A stretch of DNA of 64,000 nt from Muricauda sp. SCSIO 64092 (GTDB lineage Bacteria > Bacteroidota > Bacteroidia > Flavobacteriales > Flavobacteriaceae), in assembly GCF_023016285.1 (NCBI RefSeq), contig NZ_CP095413.1, forward strand, positions 248,001-312,000. The letters are read 5' to 3'. Position numbers and translations under genes: made by a program. The notes below the pieces were generated by a model that was not told the origin of the DNA, ran no database searches, and was given only the letters and a program-made list of their open reading frames with translations. Of the stretch, positions 30,794 through 40,471 are shown piece after piece. How positions within the stretch are numbered: position 1 is the first letter of the stretch; the number at the start of each line of letters is the position of its first letter.

Positions 30794-32515
30794 ATGAATA
30801 AGACAGTAAATATAAATTTAGCAAATACCTTCTTTCACATAGATGAAGAAGCGTACAACAAGCTAAGGCGATATCTGGAGTCCATAAAACGCTCGTTTTC
30901 GGGCACGGCCGGTAGCGACGAGATCATTGCCGATATCGAGGCCCGTATTGCCGAACTCTTCTCCGAAAAAATGGAGCATGACAGGCAGGTGATCACCCAG
31001 AAGGAGGTAGATGCCGTCATTAACGTAATGGGGCAGCCCGAGGACTATATGGTGGATGAGGATATCTTTGAAGATGAGCCAAGGCCAAAATCCAAACCAA
31101 TGTCCTCCCAAAGGGTCAAAAAGCTCTACAGGGATAACGAGCAAAAGTATATTGGAGGTGTATGTTCCGGTCTGGAACATTACCTGGGCTTTGATGCCCT
31201 TTGGATCCGATTGATCTTTATTCTTTTGGCCGTATTTACAGGTTTTGGCTTAATAGCCTATATCCTATTATGGATTTTGGTTCCGGAAGCCACCACTACC
31301 TCGCAGAAATTGGACATGCGGGGAGAGCCCATCAACATCAGCAATATAGAACGCAAAGTAAAAGAGGGGTTTGATGATGTTGCAGACAAGGTCAAAAACG
31401 TTGACTACGAAAAAGTAGGCAGCAAGGTCAAAAGCAGCTCCAAGACCTTTTTTGACACCATTGGTGATATTTTCATGTTTTTATTCAAAGTATTTGGAAA
31501 ATTTATAGGCATCTTATTGATAATCATTGGTGCAGCCACCCTGATAGGCCTTTTTGTGGGATTGGTCACCGTAGGTGTTATCGATATCGTCCATTTCCCG
31601 GGTGTTGATTTTTACGATATTGTAAATACCACCGGTGCCCCGGTATGGTTGGTCTCTTTTTTATTGTTTTTTGCTATTGGTATCCCTTTCTTCTTTGTCC
31701 TTTATCTGGGCCTGAAGATCTTGGTCAACAACCTTAAGTCCATTGGGAACATTGCCAAGTTTACCCTTCTGGGTGTTTGGTTGTTATCCATTGCGGTCTT
31801 AATTGCACTGGGGGTCAGGCAAGCGGCGGCCCATGCCTTTACAGGGACAACGACGATTAATGAGGAGTTTTCATTACAACAGCCCACGGACACAATTGCC
31901 ATACGTATGCGGTCCACGGAAAATATTGAATATGATCAAAGGTTCAACTTTGACGATCTGGCGATGGTCTATGATGAAAATGGGCAGGCATTGCTTTATT
32001 CCGAAGATGTGAGGTTCAACATTAAAAAATCCACGGACAGCATCATTCGTTTGAAAGTAAAAAAAGACGCGGACGGAAGTTCTTTTGAAGAAGCCAGGGA
32101 ACGTTCCTCAATGATTGCCTACGGCTATACCTTTTTAGGAAATGAATTGGTCCTCAATGATTTTTTGACCAGTAATATTTCGGAAAAAATGCGTAACCAA
32201 GAGGTGAGGAACATCGTCTATATTCCTGAGGGCATGGTGGTGAGGTTTGATGATTCGGCCAAAGGAAACATAGGCAGGAGCACAAAAAACGACAAGGATC
32301 TTTACCGAAATGATATAATTGATTACCTATGGGTCATGGGCAGCGATGGCGAATTAAAATGCCAGGACTGCCCGGATGACCTTGATTGGAACGACGATGA
32401 CAGCGGACGGATCATTATCAATGAAGACGGGGTTGACATTAACATAGAGGATGGCAATGACTCCTTTAAAGTGAAAGTAGATGAGAACGGAGTGGAGATA
32501 AAAGCCAAGGATTGA
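30794..32515 (+). CDS. PspC domain-containing envelope stress protein
   Basis: 573 aa. Residues 1-90 are a soluble helical region (DIEARIAELFSEKM...VINVMGQPEDY). A PspC domain spans about 107-165 (KKLYRDNEQKYIGGVCSGL then two hydrophobic helices). Further membrane segments lie near 225-262, 283-308 and 322-342. The C-terminal 230 residues are a beta-rich soluble domain with an acidic tail (EDGVDINIEDGNDSFK). In enterobacteria PspC is an inner-membrane sensor of the phage-shock response; the Bacteroidota homologues keep only the PspC region. The operon with padR upstream and a DUF2807 lipoprotein downstream supports an envelope-related role. Confidence 0.9.
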   Translation: MNKTVNINLANTFFHIDEEAYNKLRRYLESIKRSFSGTAGSDEIIADIEARIAELFSEKMEHDRQVITQKEVDAVINVMGQPEDYMVDEDIFEDEPRPKSKPMSSQRVKKLYRDNEQKYIGGVCSGLEHYLGFDALWIRLIFILLAVFTGFGLIAYILLWILVPEATTTSQKLDMRGEPINISNIERKVKEGFDDVADKVKNVDYEKVGSKVKSSSKTFFDTIGDIFMFLFKVFGKFIGILLIIIGAATLIGLFVGLVTVGVIDIVHFPGVDFYDIVNTTGAPVWLVSFLLFFAIGIPFFFVLYLGLKILVNNLKSIGNIAKFTLLGVWLLSIAVLIALGVRQAAAHAFTGTTTINEEFSLQQPTDTIAIRMRSTENIEYDQRFNFDDLAMVYDENGQALLYSEDVRFNIKKSTDSIIRLKVKKDADGSSFEEARERSSMIAYGYTFLGNELVLNDFLTSNISEKMRNQEVRNIVYIPEGMVVRFDDSAKGNIGRSTKNDKDLYRNDIIDYLWVMGSDGELKCQDCPDDLDWNDDDSGRIIINEDGVDINIEDGNDSFKVKVDENGVEIKAKD

Positions 32516-32681
32516 TGACAATTCAGCCTTAAAAATTTACAATTGGGAAAGTTTTAATAGAAAAGACAGCACTTAAATACGAATTTCATACTGAATTTAT
32601 CTCGGTATCCATTGAATTAAGAACCATATCAATCAATTAATAACGAATCCTGGAACAAGTCCAGAACAAAAAACAACAATC

Positions 32682-33404
32682 ATGACTACACTAGCAAGAA
32701 TTGCAATCGCAGCACTACTGGCCCTTTTTACGTCTTCCTGCGCCTTTGACATCAGCTTTGGCGAAGGTAAAAGGGGGAACGGCCAGGTAGTAGAAGAATC
32801 CCGTGAGGTCGCGGATGGGTTTACCGCAGTCTATGCCTCTGAAGGCCTGGATGTCTTTGTGACCCAAGCGGACAAATTCAGTATCAATGTTGAGGCAGAT
32901 GAAAATATCATTGACCTCATAGGGACGGATATTAGGGACGGGCGACTTAAGATCCATGCCATTGAAAATATTGGCAGGGCCACCAAAAATGTGTACGTTA
33001 CATTGCCGGAAGTCAATGTCTTGGAAACTTCGAGTGGCGCGGATTTAATCGCGCAAAACACCATCACCTCGGATAAAATTGAATTGGAGGCCAGTAGCGG
33101 TTCCGATTTGGAAGTAGAATTGGATGCCTCAACCGTAGTTGCGGAATCCAGTAGTGGGGCAGATATTAAGGTTTCCGGAAAAGCAGAAACGCTTTATGCG
33201 GATGCCAGCAGCGGGGCTGATATTAAGGCCAGAGGGTTACTAACAAAAAAATGCATTGCCAATGCGAGCAGTGGATCGGACATATCCGTCAATGTTTCGG
33301 AATCCCTTACAGCGGACGCCAGCAGTGGTGCGGATATATCCTATACCGGGGAAGCCACGGTCCAAAAAAGAAAGTCCGTTTCGGGAAGCGTATATAAGTA
33401 CTGA
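32682..33404 (+). CDS. DUF2807 (head GIN domain) lipoprotein
   Basis: 240 aa. The signal peptide ends in lipobox LFTSSC with the lipidated Cys at residue 20. The mature part is a right-handed beta-helix-like DUF2807 domain with repeating (A/E)SSGAD(I/L) steps from about residue 115 to 230, spaced about 17-20 residues. It probably sits in the outer membrane or faces the periplasm. It follows pspC after 166 bp and is closed by a strong terminator at 33430, marking the end of the padR operon. Molecular function is unknown. Confidence 0.9.
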   Translation: MTTLARIAIAALLALFTSSCAFDISFGEGKRGNGQVVEESREVADGFTAVYASEGLDVFVTQADKFSINVEADENIIDLIGTDIRDGRLKIHAIENIGRATKNVYVTLPEVNVLETSSGADLIAQNTITSDKIELEASSGSDLEVELDASTVVAESSSGADIKVSGKAETLYADASSGADIKARGLLTKKCIANASSGSDISVNVSESLTADASSGADISYTGEATVQKRKSVSGSVYKY

Positions 33405-33429
33405 ACCTAACTGATTTCCCATTGAACAA

Positions 33430-33455
33430 AATCCCGAATTCTTCGGGATTTTTTT
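33430..33455 (+). terminator. Rho-independent terminator after the DUF2807 gene
   Basis: Stem AATCCCGAA (33430-33438), loop TTC, stem TTCGGGATT (33442-33450), then a T-run (seven T's in all). It lies 26 bp after the DUF2807 stop. Confidence 0.88.
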
Positions 33456-33532
33456 ATGGGTGACCTTTAGAACTTTTTTTGTTCCACCCACTACTGTGTA
33501 CCAGATACGGAAGGAATGCGGGTGCATTGCCA

Positions 33533-33565
33533 AAAGGCCTGCCCGTTCCGTTAGGGCCGGCCTTT
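33533..33565. other. Inverted repeat
   Basis: AAAGGCCTGCCC (33533-33544) pairs with GGGCCGGCCTTT (33554-33565) with one mismatch and a 9-base loop. A second short palindrome, AAGCCCCCGGGCTT, lies at 33594-33607. Both are in the 335-bp gap between the DUF2807 gene and the next gene. Neither has a T-run. The rest of the gap is AT-rich promoter-like sequence. Confidence 0.55.
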
Positions 33566-33739
33566 ATCCACGCAAAAAATGCTGTTTTTCCCCAAGCCCC
33601 CGGGCTTAAGACCGGTTTTTAAACAAATGGCAATACTAATTTGAATCAATCTCAATTTGATTCTATTTTTTTTAAATTATTCACAAAAAAATTAGTAACT
33701 TTTTAGAGAATTCATTGCTCCAACAAAAAACTACTAAAA

Positions 33740-34189
33740 ATGAAAAAAGTATTAGGACTGCTATTCTTGATGCTGATTTTAGTTTCAGCCACTGAATTGA
33801 CCTTCAACGAACCCGATGCTTTTCATTCCATTGAAGGGACCTGGGAATTGGTAAGCTTTCACCATTATGATGATGGTGTGAACATTTCAAGTACGGAACC
33901 AAAGGCCGAGGGGTATCGACAAGTAAAAATGTACTATAACGGGAAAGTAATGTGGTCAAGATATGTTCCTGGCCAACCCAATGGCCGCTTTGGGTATGGA
34001 AATTACTTTATTACCGAAGATGAACTGCACGAAACCATTGTATATGGAGATAATGAAATGATGAAGGCTTTGGATACCCTAACCGAATTTGTATTTGAAC
34101 TGGAACTCCAAAAGGATACCTACAGCCAAATAAGCCTGGATGAGGAGGGCAATCGTACCTTCTCTGAAAATTACAAGCGTATTGACTAA
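33740..34189 (+). CDS. Secreted lipocalin-like hypothetical protein
   Basis: 149 aa. The hydrophobic N-terminus (KKVLGLLFLMLILVSATE) fits a signal peptide or membrane anchor. The mature region begins SIEGTWELVSFHHYDDG and continues with KMYYNGKVMWSRY and YFITEDELHETIVYGD, the strand pattern of small lipocalin-like proteins (GTWxL start). It is a single gene between its own promoter region and a bidirectional terminator. No ligand or function can be named. Confidence 0.75.
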   Translation: MKKVLGLLFLMLILVSATELTFNEPDAFHSIEGTWELVSFHHYDDGVNISSTEPKAEGYRQVKMYYNGKVMWSRYVPGQPNGRFGYGNYFITEDELHETIVYGDNEMMKALDTLTEFVFELELQKDTYSQISLDEEGNRTFSENYKRID

Positions 34190-34213
34190 TTAAACATAAC
34201 CAATCAAATACTA

Positions 34214-34242
34214 AAAACGCTGGGTCCGGGACCCAGCGTTTT
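34214..34242. terminator. Bidirectional terminator
   Basis: Perfect 14-bp palindrome: AAAACGCTGGGTCC, one base, GGACCCAGCGTTTT. The A and T ends let it work in both directions. It lies between the convergent lipocalin-like gene (plus) and trxB (minus). Confidence 0.92.
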
Positions 34243-34265
34243 GCTTTAGTGCACCTTACCCCCTA

Positions 34266-35234
34266 TTACGAACCCACAGGTTCCGAGGTCTCTATGGTTG
34301 CTAAGTAACGTTCGGCATCCAAAGCTGCCATACAACCTGTTCCGGCCGCCGTGACTGCCTGTCTGTAGATTTTGTCCTGAGCATCACCACTGGCAAATAC
34401 ACCCGGTTTATTGGTTTTGGTGGAACCCGGTTGCGTAATGATATAACCCGTGTCGTCCATATCCAATTGTCCTTTAAAAATGGCCGTATTGGGGGTATGC
34501 CCTATGGCGATGAAAAGCCCGGTAATGGCTATTTCCTCTTTTTCCCCTGTTTGATTGTTGACCATACGTAGGCCCTCTACCACTTGCTCGCCCAATACTT
34601 CATCTATTTCCGTATTGTAACGAATTTCAATATTCTCCAGATTATTTACGCGATGTTGCATGGCCTTGGAAGCCCGCATATGGTCTTTCCGTACCAACAT
34701 GGTTACCTTTTCACAGATATTGGCCAAATACGAAGCTTCTTCCGCAGCGGTATCCCCGCCCCCTACTATGGCCACTTCCTGACCTTTGTAAAAAAAGCCG
34801 TCACAAACCGCGCAGGCCGAAACTCCACCTCCACGTAAGCGCTGTTCACTTGGCAAACCCAAGTATTTGGCAGATGCGCCCGTGGAAATGATGATGGTTT
34901 CCGCCTCGATCTGTTTACTGTCATCCACGGTAACCCTATGGATTCCCCCAACCTCATCACTCAATTCCACAGCGGTAACCATTCCAATACGCACATCCGT
35001 TCCAAAACGCTCGGCCTGTTGTTGCAATTGGGACATCATAGTTGGGCCATCGACCCCTTCGGGGTATCCGGGAAAGTTATCCACTTCCGTAGTGGTAGTC
35101 AACTGTCCTCCGGGTTCCATACCTGTATAGACCACAGGTTTTAAATCGGCCCTAGCTGCATAAATGGCAGCAGTGTAGCCAGCAGGTCCCGATCCTATGA
35201 TCAGTGTTTTTATTTGTTCTATTTGTTCAGACAT
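34266..35234 (-). CDS. trxB: Thioredoxin-disulfide reductase
   Basis: 322 aa flavoenzyme that uses NADPH to reduce thioredoxin in the cytosol. Visible are the FAD loop GSGPAG (residues 14-19), GGQLTTTTEVDNFPGYP, the redox-active CAVCDG with Cys141 and Cys144 (most relatives have CATCDG), the NADPH loop GGGDTAAEEA and the C-terminal FAD motif ASGDAQDKIYRQ. An in-frame ATG six codons upstream exists. The start used has a good ribosome site (AGAGGAAAAG) just upstream. It is transcribed away from the BLUF gene. Confidence 0.95.
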   Translation of the reverse strand: MSEQIEQIKTLIIGSGPAGYTAAIYAARADLKPVVYTGMEPGGQLTTTTEVDNFPGYPEGVDGPTMMSQLQQQAERFGTDVRIGMVTAVELSDEVGGIHRVTVDDSKQIEAETIIISTGASAKYLGLPSEQRLRGGGVSACAVCDGFFYKGQEVAIVGGGDTAAEEASYLANICEKVTMLVRKDHMRASKAMQHRVNNLENIEIRYNTEIDEVLGEQVVEGLRMVNNQTGEKEEIAITGLFIAIGHTPNTAIFKGQLDMDDTGYIITQPGSTKTNKPGVFASGDAQDKIYRQAVTAAGTGCMAALDAERYLATIETSEPVGS

Positions 35235-35384
35235 ATGCTTTTCCTCTAACATTTATACTAAAACAAAAGTAGGTGATTTGGTCAAAAACTTACAGTTTCC
35301 AAAAATAGCTTTTAAACAAAAGACTAACAATGTAGCTTTAAAGCCCAGGAAGTAAAACCAAGGAATAGGCATGGCGGACATTCC

Positions 35385-35400
35385 ATTGCAATGATGCAAT
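35385..35400. promoter_or_regulatory. Palindrome in the trxB-BLUF divergent region
   Basis: ATTGCA-ATGA-TGCAAT, a perfect 6-bp inverted repeat 40 bp before the BLUF start and 150 bp before the trxB start. It is a plausible operator for either gene; the binding protein is unknown. Confidence 0.45.
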
Positions 35401-35439
35401 AAGTAAGATTTTTCCTTCGTTCTATGGATAAATAAAGTC

Positions 35440-35865
35440 ATGAAAGCCGTATTGTACCTAAGCAAAGCCAATCAGGAATTTGATAAGGAAAGTTTAAAAG
35501 CCCTGGAATTACAATCTGCCGAGAACAACAGGAAGTTGGGGCTCAGTGGTTATCTCTATTTTGATGGTTCCAAATTCTTGCAATATCTCGAAGGGGAAGA
35601 AGAAAACCTAATGCCCCTACTGAACAAAATACGTGAGGACTCCCGTCATGAATTTTTATGCGAGACCCAAGAAGAAATCCCCGCAAAACGATTTCCCGAA
35701 TGGAACATGAAAAATATCCAAAGTATGGTCCTTGAATTGGGCCTGGTGGAAAAAACCATCATTCAAACCCTCAGTATTTTTGTGGAAAAGGGATACCACC
35801 TGGACAAGGGCATTTCCCGCGATTTATTTAAGCTGATGGACCATTTAAAAGTGGTCACTTTTTAA
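35440..35865 (+). CDS. Stand-alone BLUF photoreceptor
   Basis: 141 aa: a BLUF domain (blue-light sensing using FAD) plus a short helical tail with no output domain. The flavin-site residues are in place: Tyr6 in VLYLSKA, Asn30 in SAENNRK, Gln48 in FLQYLEGE, then Trp88 and Met90 in FPEWNM. RxxDSRHEFL near residues 65-73 is also typical. Short BLUF proteins signal by binding a separate partner. The neighbours are trxB (divergent) and a Na/Pi-type transporter (convergent, 10 bp apart); neither is an obvious output. Confidence 0.92.
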   Translation: MKAVLYLSKANQEFDKESLKALELQSAENNRKLGLSGYLYFDGSKFLQYLEGEEENLMPLLNKIREDSRHEFLCETQEEIPAKRFPEWNMKNIQSMVLELGLVEKTIIQTLSIFVEKGYHLDKGISRDLFKLMDHLKVVTF

Positions 35866-35875
35866 CACGCCATCA

Positions 35876-36823
35876 TCAAACCTTGGCCAATTTATCCGGT
35901 AGCCAATAATTCAACAATCTTTCTGCCATACCCACAAAGGGCAGGAAGACCATCACCCCGGCAATATTAAAGATCATATGCGCATTGGCAATTTGATTGT
36001 CCAAAGCCTGGCTTTGGGACACCCTTAAAACGAAGTTGAGAAAGTGGTCAAAAACCAACAATCCAATTATAATGGTCGTAAAATTGAACAACAGATGAAA
36101 AAGGCCAGCTTTAATGGCCTGCCTACTGCCTTTTATCGTTGCAATTAACGTATCCGAACAGGTGCCCAATTCCGAACCCAACATAATGGCCAGTCCCCCG
36201 GCCAAAGAGATAAGCTTCTGTTTCCCCAGCACAATGGCCATACCGACCGTAGCACTTGATGATTGGACAATGAGGGTAATGAGTCCCCCAACTAAAGTAC
36301 CTTTTATCAGATTTTGATCAATATGGGTTATCCATTCCTCAAATACTACACTGTCCCTTAATGGAACTACCGACCGTTCCATGATAAAGAGTCCAAAAAA
36401 CAGCATTCCAAAATAGAACAAGGCGCTGCCGTATCTTTTTAAGGTCTCGCCCCGGGCAAAAAATTCCATCGCCAACCCAACGATCAAGGGAACAACGGCA
36501 TATTTTCCAATATCCAAGGCTATCAACTGACTGGAAAAGGTTGTTCCAATATTGGCGCCCATAATGATCCCTATGGCTTGTTTAAATCTCAGTGTTCCTG
36601 CATTTATAAAGACAATGGCAAGGATAATCACTGCTGAGGACGAACCCAAAAGAATGGTCAGGACCGTGCCAACCACAATGGACAGGACTAGGTTACCGGT
36701 ATACTTGGCGATTATCCGTTTGGCTTTCTCCGTGGCAATGTCCTGCATGGTTTTGGAGAGCCTCGATATCGCATAAATAAAAAGTAAAAGTCCTCCCAAT
36801 AATAGGGGAAGTATTTCTATCAT
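35876..36823 (-). CDS. Na/Pi-cotransporter-like membrane protein
   Basis: 315 aa, about eight hydrophobic segments. The two inverted repeat signatures of the NptA/SLC34-like family are visible: LGSSSAVIILA near residues 60-70 with GANIGTTFSS after it, and IVQSSSATVGMA near 188-199 with LGSELGTCSDT after it. It lacks the C-terminal PhoU-like domain that many bacterial members carry. Expected activity is Na+-driven uptake or export of phosphate across the inner membrane; the anion is not proven. The neighbouring BLUF gene converges on it with only 10 bp between. Confidence 0.88.
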   Translation of the reverse strand: MIEILPLLLGGLLLFIYAISRLSKTMQDIATEKAKRIIAKYTGNLVLSIVVGTVLTILLGSSSAVIILAIVFINAGTLRFKQAIGIIMGANIGTTFSSQLIALDIGKYAVVPLIVGLAMEFFARGETLKRYGSALFYFGMLFFGLFIMERSVVPLRDSVVFEEWITHIDQNLIKGTLVGGLITLIVQSSSATVGMAIVLGKQKLISLAGGLAIMLGSELGTCSDTLIATIKGSRQAIKAGLFHLLFNFTTIIIGLLVFDHFLNFVLRVSQSQALDNQIANAHMIFNIAGVMVFLPFVGMAERLLNYWLPDKLAKV

Positions 36824-36915
36824 TAAGTGTATTTAGCTTAAGAACCCATTTAAAGTTGTTGTAGGTAAATCCTTAAAAATACTTGAAGGTGAGAGGATAG
36901 TTTTCAACCAAAAGG

Positions 36916-37047
36916 CTATGAAATGGTTAACTTTTTGTTTCCTATTGGTCCTGCGGACTCCTTTCCTTGATTGGACTGATTTTCTTTGCAAGCACCAAAG
37001 AATAAGGCAAAACCCAACAGGGCACTAAGGGTAATCTTCTTTTTCAT
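36916..37047 (-). CDS. Small lipoprotein (43 aa)
   Basis: A 43-codon gene translated by hand from the sequence. It has MKKK, a hydrophobic core, lipobox LFFGAC with Cys at residue 20, then a short polar tail of 23 residues (KENQSNQGKE...). An AAAAAGAGAAAA purine tract precedes the ATG. It lies 56 bp downstream of sdhB on the same strand, so it may be the last gene of the usp-sdhCAB unit. It is too short for family assignment; a lipid-anchored peptide is the most that can be said. Confidence 0.7.
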   Translation of the reverse strand: MKKKITLSALLGFALFFGACKENQSNQGKESAGPIGNKKLTIS

Positions 37048-37103
37048 TTTTCTCTTTTTAGGTAATCTCAAACACGATTCCCAAACCCATTCCTGGATTT
37101 AGG

Positions 37104-37847
37104 CTACCCCAACCATTTGGCCTTGGTCCTTCTCGCATTCATCTCTGCGATATTGAGAATGGAGATTCCTTCCGGGCATTCCACTTCACAGGCCCCGGTG
37201 AACGTACAACTCCCAAATCCTTCCAACTCCATTTGACGGGTCATTTCCAAAACCCGTTTGGAGGCTTCTTGTTTTCCCTGGGGCAAACTATTTAAATGAT
37301 TGATTTTAGCAGCGGTGAACAGCGAAGCTGAGGAATTTTTACATGTGGCCACACAAGCGCCACAGCCAATACAAGCAGCGGCATCCATAGCTTTGTCCGC
37401 AAGCTCTTTTCCAACCAAAATGGCATTGGCCTCCGGAGCCGTTCCGGTTTTTGCGGATATATACCCCCCTTTTTCAATGATATTGTCCAAAGCGGAACGA
37501 TCGACCACCAAATCCTTGATAATGGGAAAAGCACTGGCCCGCCATGGTTCCACCACTATGGTTTCCCCATCTTCAAAACTTCGCATATGCAACTGACAGG
37601 TGGTCATATGGTCATGTGGGCCGTGGGCCCGCCCATTGATGAAAACCCCACATTGTCCACAGATGCCCTCCCGGCAATCGTATTCATAGGCAATGACCTT
37701 TTTATTGATGGACACCAAAAGTTCATTGAGGTGGTCCAAAGCTTCCAAAAATGACATATCTTTTGTAAGTCCATCTACCTCGTACGATTCAAAATTGCCT
37801 TTGCTGGCCGCATTTTCCTGCCGCCATATTTTGAAAGTGACCTTCAT
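37104..37847 (-). CDS. sdhB: Succinate dehydrogenase/fumarate reductase iron-sulfur subunit
   Basis: 247 aa, carrying electrons from the flavin subunit to menaquinone. The [2Fe-2S] cysteines are Cys58, Cys63, Cys66 and Cys84. The C-terminal clusters use CIGCGACVATC (159-169) and Cys214, Cys220 and Cys224 in CTFTGACEVECPEG. The pattern suits a [4Fe-4S] plus [3Fe-4S] set. It is the third gene of sdhCAB, 31 bp after sdhA. It is a peripheral membrane subunit on the cytoplasmic side. Confidence 0.96.
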   Translation of the reverse strand: MKVTFKIWRQENAASKGNFESYEVDGLTKDMSFLEALDHLNELLVSINKKVIAYEYDCREGICGQCGVFINGRAHGPHDHMTTCQLHMRSFEDGETIVVEPWRASAFPIIKDLVVDRSALDNIIEKGGYISAKTGTAPEANAILVGKELADKAMDAAACIGCGACVATCKNSSASLFTAAKINHLNSLPQGKQEASKRVLEMTRQMELEGFGSCTFTGACEVECPEGISILNIAEMNARRTKAKWLG

Positions 37848-37878
37848 ATCCTATTGTGGTTTATTGCCTTTTCCATTT

Positions 37879-39786
37879 CTATTTATAACTTCTTACGGTA
37901 GGTTGCACATTTTCAAACGCCAGGTCTTCCCTATGTAGGTTAAAATGCCCCTCATTATACTCCCAAGCGGAAACATAGGAATAGGTATCGTCATTCCGTA
38001 GGGCCTCACCCTCACTGGTTTGAAATTCTTCCCTAAAATGCGCCCCGCAGGACTCTTCGCGTTCCAAAGCATCGGTGCACATCAATAGCCCCATTTCCAA
38101 AAAATCGGCCAGGCGAAGTGCTTTCTCCAATTCGGTATTCATCTCCTTATGCCCTCCGGTCACATTGACCTCATTCCAAAAGGCATTGGTAATCCCCTTG
38201 ATTTGGGCAATGGCTTTTTCCAACCCCTCCGCATTTCTGCTCATGGCGCATTCCTGCCACATTACCTTGCCCAGTTCCCGATGAAAATGGTCCACTGTTT
38301 TATTGCCCTGGACAGAAAGCAATTTGTTGATATGTTCCTTCACCTCATTTTCCACCTTTTCAAATTCGGGATGTTCAGTGGTAGGGTGATCCTCTTTTAA
38401 GGCATGGGCCAGATAATTATTGATGGTGTTGGGTAATACAAAATAGCCATCAATGCTTGCCTGCAACAACGAATTTGCCCCCAAACGATTGGCCCCATGA
38501 TCGGAAAAATTGCATTCACCGATGGCATATAGGCCCGGTATGGTGGTCATTAGCTCATAATCTACCCAAAGTCCGCCCATGGAAAAATGGGCAGCCGGGG
38601 AAATCTGCATAGGTTCGTTATACGCATCAACCCCAGTTATCTTTTTGTACATTTTAAAAAGATTGCCGTAGCGATCTTTTATGGTCTCCATACCAAAACG
38701 CTCGATGGCATGTTTAAAATCCAGATATACTGCGTTTTTAAGTCGGCCTACTCCGTACCCCGAATCAATCCGCTCCTTGGCAGCCCTGGAGGCAATATCC
38801 CTGGGGGCGAGGTTCCCAAAACTTGGATAACGCCGTTCCAAATAGTAATCGCGCTCCCCTTCGGGGATGGTATTGGCCTTTCGGTCATCCCCTTTCTTTT
38901 TAGGTACCCAAATTCGCCCGTCGTTACGTAAGGATTCGGACATCAATGTTAGTTTGGATTGTGCCTCACTGGTCTGTGGCAATGCGGTGGGGTGTATTTG
39001 GGTAAAACTGGGAGCAGCAAAATAAGCTCCCCTTTTATGGGCCTTCCAAATGGCACTCCCATTACATCCAATGGCCAGGGTTGAAAGTCGGAACACACGG
39101 GAGTAGCCCCCTGTGGCCAATACCACGGCATCTGCGGCAAAACGCTTTAACTTACCCGTTATCAAATCCCGGACAATGATTCCTTTGGCCCTTCCTTCAA
39201 TGACCACTAGATCCAATAGTTCGTGACGCGGAAACATTTCCACTTTTTTGGCGCGTTTCATTTTGTACAACTGGGAATAGGCCGCCAACAGAAGCTGTTG
39301 TCCCGTTTGACCGCGAGCATAAAAAGTTCGCTGTACCTGAACGCCACCAAAACTGCGGTTGACCAGTACGCCACCGTACTCCCGGGCAAAAGGTACGCCT
39401 TGCTGTACGTAATGATCGATCAAGGGAGCGGAAAGTTCGGCCAGACGGTATACATTGGCCTCCCGTGAACGAAAATCCCCCCCTTTTAAGGTATCGTAGA
39501 ACATTCGCCATACACTATCCCCATCATGCTGATAGTTCTTTGCGGCATTGATACCGCCTTGCGCGGCTACGGAGTGGGCCCTTCGGGCAGAATCCTGATA
39601 ACAAAAGCATTTGACATCATACCCTAATTCGGCGAGCGTTGCAGCTGCACCTGCACCTGCCAGTCCCGAACCCACAACTATAATGTTCAGCTTTTTCTTG
39701 TTGGCAGGGTTGATCAGTTGCGCCTTTATCTGATAGTTGCGCCATTTGTTTTCCAGAGGTCCTTCGGGAATTTTTGAATCCAACAT
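37879..39786 (-). CDS. sdhA: Succinate dehydrogenase/fumarate reductase flavoprotein subunit
   Basis: 635 aa. The start before [14 protein letters not shown] is the conserved Bacteroidota N-terminus; a further Met 14 codons upstream lies inside sdhC and is rejected. The FAD loop is [12 protein letters not shown], followed by [14 protein letters not shown] whose His is the expected covalent FAD site. HPTALPQ and the substrate-site arginines of YERRYPS and [16 protein letters not shown] are also present. It oxidises succinate to fumarate in the TCA cycle. It lies 7 bp after sdhC. Confidence 0.96.
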   Translation of the reverse strand: MLDSKIPEGPLENKWRNYQIKAQLINPANKKKLNIIVVGSGLAGAGAAATLAELGYDVKCFCYQDSARRAHSVAAQGGINAAKNYQHDGDSVWRMFYDTLKGGDFRSREANVYRLAELSAPLIDHYVQQGVPFAREYGGVLVNRSFGGVQVQRTFYARGQTGQQLLLAAYSQLYKMKRAKKVEMFPRHELLDLVVIEGRAKGIIVRDLITGKLKRFAADAVVLATGGYSRVFRLSTLAIGCNGSAIWKAHKRGAYFAAPSFTQIHPTALPQTSEAQSKLTLMSESLRNDGRIWVPKKKGDDRKANTIPEGERDYYLERRYPSFGNLAPRDIASRAAKERIDSGYGVGRLKNAVYLDFKHAIERFGMETIKDRYGNLFKMYKKITGVDAYNEPMQISPAAHFSMGGLWVDYELMTTIPGLYAIGECNFSDHGANRLGANSLLQASIDGYFVLPNTINNYLAHALKEDHPTTEHPEFEKVENEVKEHINKLLSVQGNKTVDHFHRELGKVMWQECAMSRNAEGLEKAIAQIKGITNAFWNEVNVTGGHKEMNTELEKALRLADFLEMGLLMCTDALEREESCGAHFREEFQTSEGEALRNDDTYSYVSAWEYNEGHFNLHREDLAFENVQPTVRSYK

Positions 39787-39793
39787 CTTCGAG

Positions 39794-40447
39794 CTATTTA
39801 AGGAATACAATAGATGGAATAATACCAAAACCCACGGCTATGATAATTGCATACACCAAAGAGACCTTGGCTATGGTCCTGAGTCCCCTTTTGTGGTAAA
39901 AACCCAAGGTCATAAAAGCACTTTTCAATCCATGGTGAAGGTGCAACCCCAAGGGAACCATCAGTAGTGTATAGAAAACAACATAATAGCCATTTTGAAA
40001 CAGGCTATAGGTTACCTCATAGACATCTACATGGCCATTGGCATCCAGACCTACCCCCTCACCCATCCCCAGTTTGATACGGGCCCAAAAATTGGCAAGG
40101 TGCACCACTATGAACAATAGGATGGAAATACCCAAAAGCCCCATATTTTGGGAGGTCCAACTGCTGTTCTCCTTATATTGGTTTACCAGGTAACCTTTGG
40201 TTTTGGCCTTTCGGTTATTTATCGTAATCAAGAGGGCGTAGATCACATGTAAGATAATGGAAAGGTACAATATATAGGCTACGATCTTTATCAAGGGACT
40301 CTCCCGTAAGGTGGTCGAGTACGAATTGTACAAACTTCTAGCGGTTTCCTCGGGCAATACCAAAATACTGTTGGCGGAAAGGTGCACAATCAAAAAAATA
40401 CAAAGGAACAGTCCCGTAAGTGCAATAATCGATTTTCTAAAGAACAT
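39794..40447 (-). CDS. sdhC: Succinate dehydrogenase cytochrome b subunit (type B)
   Basis: 217 aa membrane anchor with five hydrophobic spans, the size of the single-anchor, dihaem type B enzyme found in menaquinone-using bacteria. Candidate haem-ligand histidines lie in LIVHLSANS (span 1), ILHVIYALL (span 2), VVHLANFW (span 3) and [12 protein letters not shown] (span 4). It starts 24 bp after the Usp gene upstream, close enough for cotranscription. Confidence 0.92.
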   Translation of the reverse strand: MFFRKSIIALTGLFLCIFLIVHLSANSILVLPEETARSLYNSYSTTLRESPLIKIVAYILYLSIILHVIYALLITINNRKAKTKGYLVNQYKENSSWTSQNMGLLGISILLFIVVHLANFWARIKLGMGEGVGLDANGHVDVYEVTYSLFQNGYYVVFYTLLMVPLGLHLHHGLKSAFMTLGFYHKRGLRTIAKVSLVYAIIIAVGFGIIPSIVFLK

Positions 40448-40471
40448 TAAGAGCCTGTTTAGGATTTTAGC

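Noticed and set aside
35253..35471. 72-codon minus-strand frame upstream of trxB
   Set aside because: Covers the divergent promoter region and part of the BLUF start; no coding character.
39787..39828. Upstream start for sdhA
   Set aside because: Lies inside sdhC; the conserved SdhA N-terminus begins at the downstream Met.
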